Source: Phanerochaete sordida
Lineage: Eukaryota > Basidiomycota > Agaricomycetes > Polyporales > Phanerochaetaceae
NCBI GenBank assembly: GCA_019973155.2
Contig: BPQB01000105.1
Coordinates: 1 to 64,000, forward strand
Length of the DNA stretch: 64,000 nt
Direction of reading: 5' to 3'
In this document: one piece after another, positions 60,509 through 64,000 of the stretch
How positions within the stretch are numbered: position 1 is the first letter of the stretch
Layout: each line of letters opens with the position of its first letter
Translations under genes and position numbers: made by a program
Notes under the pieces: model-generated
What the model saw: the letters and a program-made list of their open reading frames with translations, nothing else
What the model was told of the DNA's origin: nothing
Databases searched by the model: none

Positions 60509-61735
60509 TCATACCATTGTGTCCAGGATCGCTCGCAGGGTTGTCTCTGGATCGTCCCAGTGCATCTGGGGGAGACTTATGTCAGAGCGCAGAGCAAAAA
60601 CCATGACTGCTGCTCACAAAGTGGTTCCTGCCCTTGACCACTCGAATCTCGATGTTCTTGCCGCCGTGCGCTTCATCGTCCTCACGCATCTTCAACATCG
60701 CCACGAGCGAGAAGGATGCGGCAGCGTCCGCGACAAGCGCACAAATCCGCATCTTCGGCAGCCGCTCCCTGAGGGTCTTGTCGAAGACGACCTTCTGGTA
60801 CGTCGCGTGGAGCTGCGTTGAGCAGTTGGCGAGAAGGGGCGCGTCGCTGGCCCACACGGTGTCGTTGTAGATGTTCGCCGCATGCTCCGCGGAGTCCATG
60901 TTGTAGATGCTCGGCGCGCGCGTCGGCGCAGGCACGATGTACTCGATCGCATCGAGGCCGCGCGCGCCCAGGTCGCCGTGCGCGAAATAGGCCGAGATCC
61001 AGTTGTTGAAGAAAGGAGCGCGCAGGGCGAGCGGGATGCTGTCGTCACGGAACGGTGTCCACGTCTGCGGAGCACCGGGCATGCCGAGCGCGCTGTGCGG
61101 TGCATCTGCAAGTAGGCGTGGTCAGCGCCTGGCGAGCCTACAGAGGAGAGGATATACCTAGTAACACCAGAGAGCGCATATGCCGAGAGAAACGCGCCTG
61201 CGCCGCGTCATCGAGGGCGTCCAAGTTCGCGAGAGCGGCGAGCGCGAAAACGCAGCCGAGGGACCATCCGACGACTGCGAATCCGCCTCCAGCCCCGTGC
61301 TTGTCTGGCGGCGGTAGCTGGTTCTCCTGGAGGAACCTGTCGATAAATGTTGCTATTTCAATGCCGCGCGCGCGCAGGTACGCGGCCTTCTCCTCGTCGG
61401 TTCCTTCGGCGAGCGTGCTCAGTTCGACCGGAGGGATTGGCGAAGACATGGGGTAGTCTCTCCGCTGTATCGCGACGAAGCGGACGCCTCCTGACGCTGC
61501 TAGATCCGAGATCTTCTTGAAGATATCTGGTCGCATTGCACGTCAATAGGATGCGCGCTCGAACGAAGGATTACGAGAAAATGTGCTTACGGGCAGTGAA
61601 CGTCATTCCATGGATGGCGAAGACGGTAGGGTACTGGGTCCCGAGAGCTGAGATGGGTGGAGGGGCCCCGTTGTCGAAGTAGGCCAGTTTAGTGCCGTGG
61701 ACGTCCACGGTGAGTGTCTGTAGCGTCTGTGACAT
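60509..61735 (-). CDS. Alpha/beta-hydrolase, paralogue 3 (inverted)
   Basis: Exons 61735..61591 (145), 61526..61158 (369), 61105..60618 (488) and 60565..60509 (57) give 352 aa; the four exon lengths equal those of paralogue 2. Start MSQTLQTLTVDVHGTKLAYF; HG loop FAIHGMTFTA; elbow VVGWSLGCV; family blocks FFNNWISAYFAHGD and IYNMDSAEHA; terminal MHWDDPETTLRAIL exon with catalytic His. It is more divergent than 1 and 2 are from each other, so it probably split first. It lies tail-to-tail with paralogue 2 across a 1.6-kb spacer. Confidence 0.88.
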
Positions 61736-63052
61736 GGTCACACAAGGCGTAAACAAGAGGACGACGAAGAGGATAGCGGATATATGCACTCAAATGAGGC
61801 CTCGGCATTTGGCTCTATAAGCGATTGGCAGTCGGGCCCCCAGCGACGCGGGCACAGTGGAGCCCGAGAAGCTGCGACGCGCTATGTTGCGGCGACTGTG
61901 TACGCGCCGACCTGCACGCATACACGCGCTCTGGGATGTACTGCAGACACTCTGTGAGCACGGATGGGTTTTGTCTGGGGTTGTGCATGTTTCAGGAGCC
62001 AGCGCGCCCGAAGTGTTGAGGAGTGGGGTGCGCCGTGCATTGTTCACAGACCCCGAAACGAGTCTGGCCTCGTCGCAGCTCATTGCGCGGCAGGCAATTT
62101 CATGTAGAATCTGGGCGCATGACAATATAGCATCGGCATACAGGTCTGCAGCTCGGGGAAGAAGTGTGGGATGCGCAGGGAGGTGCTCAAGTTCACTCAC
62201 AGTATGATTGCCTCTAAACACCTGCGAGCATCGCTGACTTCATCTCATTCATGCGTTCAATGTCGATACAGCACTAGACAGCAGTCGCGCATAGAGATTC
62301 TGAAACTTTCGGAAGTCGACAAGATCGCATGATGAGTGGTCGCTGTCTGCTTGGAGAGAGTAGGACGCCCGAGGTCACGGTGCTCAGGCTGGCTGCAGCG
62401 TTCAAAGCGCTTAGCAAATGATGCGCCCTGCCAAAATGGGAAAATAGCGCTTTGCGGGAGCTCCTCTCGGCAGCTTCGTTCATCTCCCCCTCCATGCACT
62501 CTCCGCTAATGCGTCCAATATAACGATGTTAACCCCACGTCACCTGTTTGCCACGACTGATATATGCACGAATCTCCTAGTCTTGCATAACGTAGCCCAC
62601 CACCCTCGCGCGACATCCTCCTCGGCGCACGAGCCTCGCAATAACGCCTACGTAGAAGTGTGCCCTTGGTAGCGAGAGGGATAGGAGAACATGATAGTGT
62701 GAGTGATTGCGAAGTATACCCGATACCCCACATTGACGACGGGCCGCAGTGTGAGCGTTGCAAATGCCTGGGTCGCCCCGGAGAATGCGCGGACTAGCGC
62801 GACGCACGTCATTCCACGAGACGTGAAGTGTGTTTACCTCGACAAGCAGGGCTAGTGTGTGGGTACAGACGTCTGGATTATCCTTCTCTGCTTCAAGCGG
62901 TGCGTTTAATGATTCTCAAGACGCGGCGGCGAGGCCATCAACGAGCGGTATGAAGGATAAACGAGTGCAGAAGCAAAGGAGTGCATTACATCGGAATGGA
63001 TACATCAGGTGCGTTATATCTACTAGACAAGGGAAAGACAGCGTTTAAGGCA
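61736..63052. other. Intergenic, nothing recognised
   Basis: Upstream region of hydrolase 3 and anonymous DNA. A hydrophobic in-frame stretch precedes the ATG at 61735 but only follows a GTG. Confidence 0.45.
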
Positions 63053-63175
63053 TGTGTTGGTTTCACCCTCAGGCCGCGAAGCCCAAGAGCTACTCGTCCC
63101 GAAGACCGCGAAGAGGTCCATGCCAGGACCACTCCAGAGGAGCCGACCTCCTTCGGGGACGCACCTTGGTTTTTC
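63053..63175. repeat. Dispersed hairpin element, copy 3
   Basis: Starts TGTTGGTTTCACCCT. The first stem is lost, but the downstream stem GACC-GCGAAGA-GGTC and the ends CATGCCAGGACC and ACGCACCTTGG are recognisable against copies 1 and 2. Confidence 0.45.
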
Positions 63176-64000
63176 TTGAAGCCTGCGACACATCAGTAGA
63201 ACGGATGAGAAGAGAAAAGTCCGTCGGAATGGGGCCACCACCCGACGTTGCACGCTCCGGCCCAATGAGCTCACGAAGCGAGGCCGGGGAGATCGACGGA
63301 CGCAAACGCCGCTCCCCAGGCCAAATAGCCATCCTCCCTCTCTGCCCGTACAGTTGTGCCGGCGCAGGGAACGTGCTAAGTATCCCGTTGCCAAACACTG
63401 ATGTCGCGCACACAGACGGCTGGCTCTGGCCTCCGGCCAGCCGTAGGCGACCTGGCCTGAGTGCGCGCTACTGCACCGCCAGTGGGTCCGACGCGAGGCG
63501 GGATCGGCCGCCCGCGTAGGTCCCCCGATGGGCGGAAGCACCGTGCCATCGTTGCACGCCCGCTGAACGGACGAGCCCCCGACCGAGGCCTGAGAGGCCA
63601 TGAACTCCCTCAGACCCAGGTCGGCGGCGGCGGGCAGGGCGCACGAGGGCGCCCGCCGGGACCCGCCAGAATGCCCCCAAAACCCGAATCCAGCAGGGCA
63701 TTGGCCGATATTGGTTGCCCCGCTGTTTTGCAGACCCCAGGCGTAGGCGTGCGCAGCCCAGAGGCCTCCGGGCTTGTCGCCGCACTGGCGACTGGCCGTG
63801 GTCGACCAGCCGCCGCGGCCCGACTAGCGTGGAATCGGCCACGCCCTCGGTGAGAGGAGAGGGGATTGCGGTTCGCGACGTCCCTCGTCCACAGTGAGCC
63901 CCCGCAACTCTGAAACAGCAAGTGTCCCCTGCAGCTTGCAGTGAGTGGCAAATAACGCGCTGAGTATGGGCGTGCGAGCTCACCGTGTTCGGCGACGTCG
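63176..64000. other. GC-rich right edge, no gene assigned
   Basis: A minus-strand reading frame stays open across much of 63023..63700 but has no recognised domain, skewed Arg/Gly composition and several possible introns. It could be part of a gene continuing past the window or a noncoding transcript that includes element copy 3. Confidence 0.3.

Noticed and set aside
61736..61789. Signal-peptide-like extension of hydrolase 3 (HISAILFVVLLFTPC)
   Set aside because: It would start at GTG; the ATG at 61735 matches the start of paralogue 1 (MSQ).
63053..63110. Outer hairpin of the dispersed element in copy 3
   Set aside because: The two sides no longer pair, so covariation for that stem rests on only two copies.

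Overview
The window is nuclear DNA of a filamentous fungus, almost certainly an Agaricomycete (mushroom-forming basidiomycete; Polyporales would fit, but I cannot prove the order). Genes are GC-rich and cut by many ~45-60 nt GT-AG introns with CTNAY-like branch points. Three genes carry the DUF6535 multi-membrane-span domain, a family I know only from Agaricomycetes. I saw no CRISPR, rRNA or convincing tRNA, and no intact transposase or reverse transcriptase. Coordinates below are gene spans; exon boundaries, reconstructed by eye from splice sites and frame, are in the evidence.

Left half (1-38 kb) is a repeat-driven accessory region. An F-box gene and a UBX-domain gene (UBXN1-like Cdc48/p97 cofactor) share a 137-bp divergent promoter at 1.1-1.24 kb. 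From there rightward the same ordered cassette recurs: UBX promoter/gene, small secreted glycine-rich gene, large DUF6535 membrane-protein gene. Unit 1 (~1.1-11 kb) has the intact UBX gene, a dead glycine-rich copy and DUF6535 copy 1. Unit 2 (~11.4-18.1 kb) has a UBX pseudogene with premature stops, a dead glycine-rich copy and DUF6535 copy 2. Unit 3 (~18.2-26.2 kb) keeps a UBX scrap, an intact glycine-rich gene and DUF6535 copy 3. Unit 4 (~26.2-27.7 kb) keeps the promoter motif and an intact glycine-rich gene. After an inverted pair of LTR-like repeats (~28 kb) and an unrelated coiled-coil gene (29.5-31.5 kb), two more intact glycine-rich genes lie on the opposite strand (33.2 and 35.4 kb), with their upstream repeats mirrored; a third remnant of that flank sits near 38 kb. 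The secreted proteins are built from a 59-residue Gly/Ala/Ser/Asn repeat. Co-amplification of these proteins with a multi-TM protein family is the best candidate here for an undescribed system.

Right half (38.5-64 kb) is mostly conserved genes: pyroglutamyl peptidase I, a ricin-B-fold (beta-trefoil) lectin, a basic low-complexity basidiomycete protein, tubulin-folding cofactor B, the AAA ATPase Cdc48, a DGAT2 acyltransferase with 10- and 13-nt microexons, a mitochondrial-looking hotdog thioesterase convergent with it, and a triplicated alpha/beta-hydrolase family (two direct, one inverted copy) with almost identical exon lengths. A dispersed hairpin-bearing element occurs at 36.7, 59.0 and 63.1 kb.

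Cdc48 and its probable UBX cofactor are in one window but ~45 kb apart; I read this as coincidence unless synteny says otherwise.
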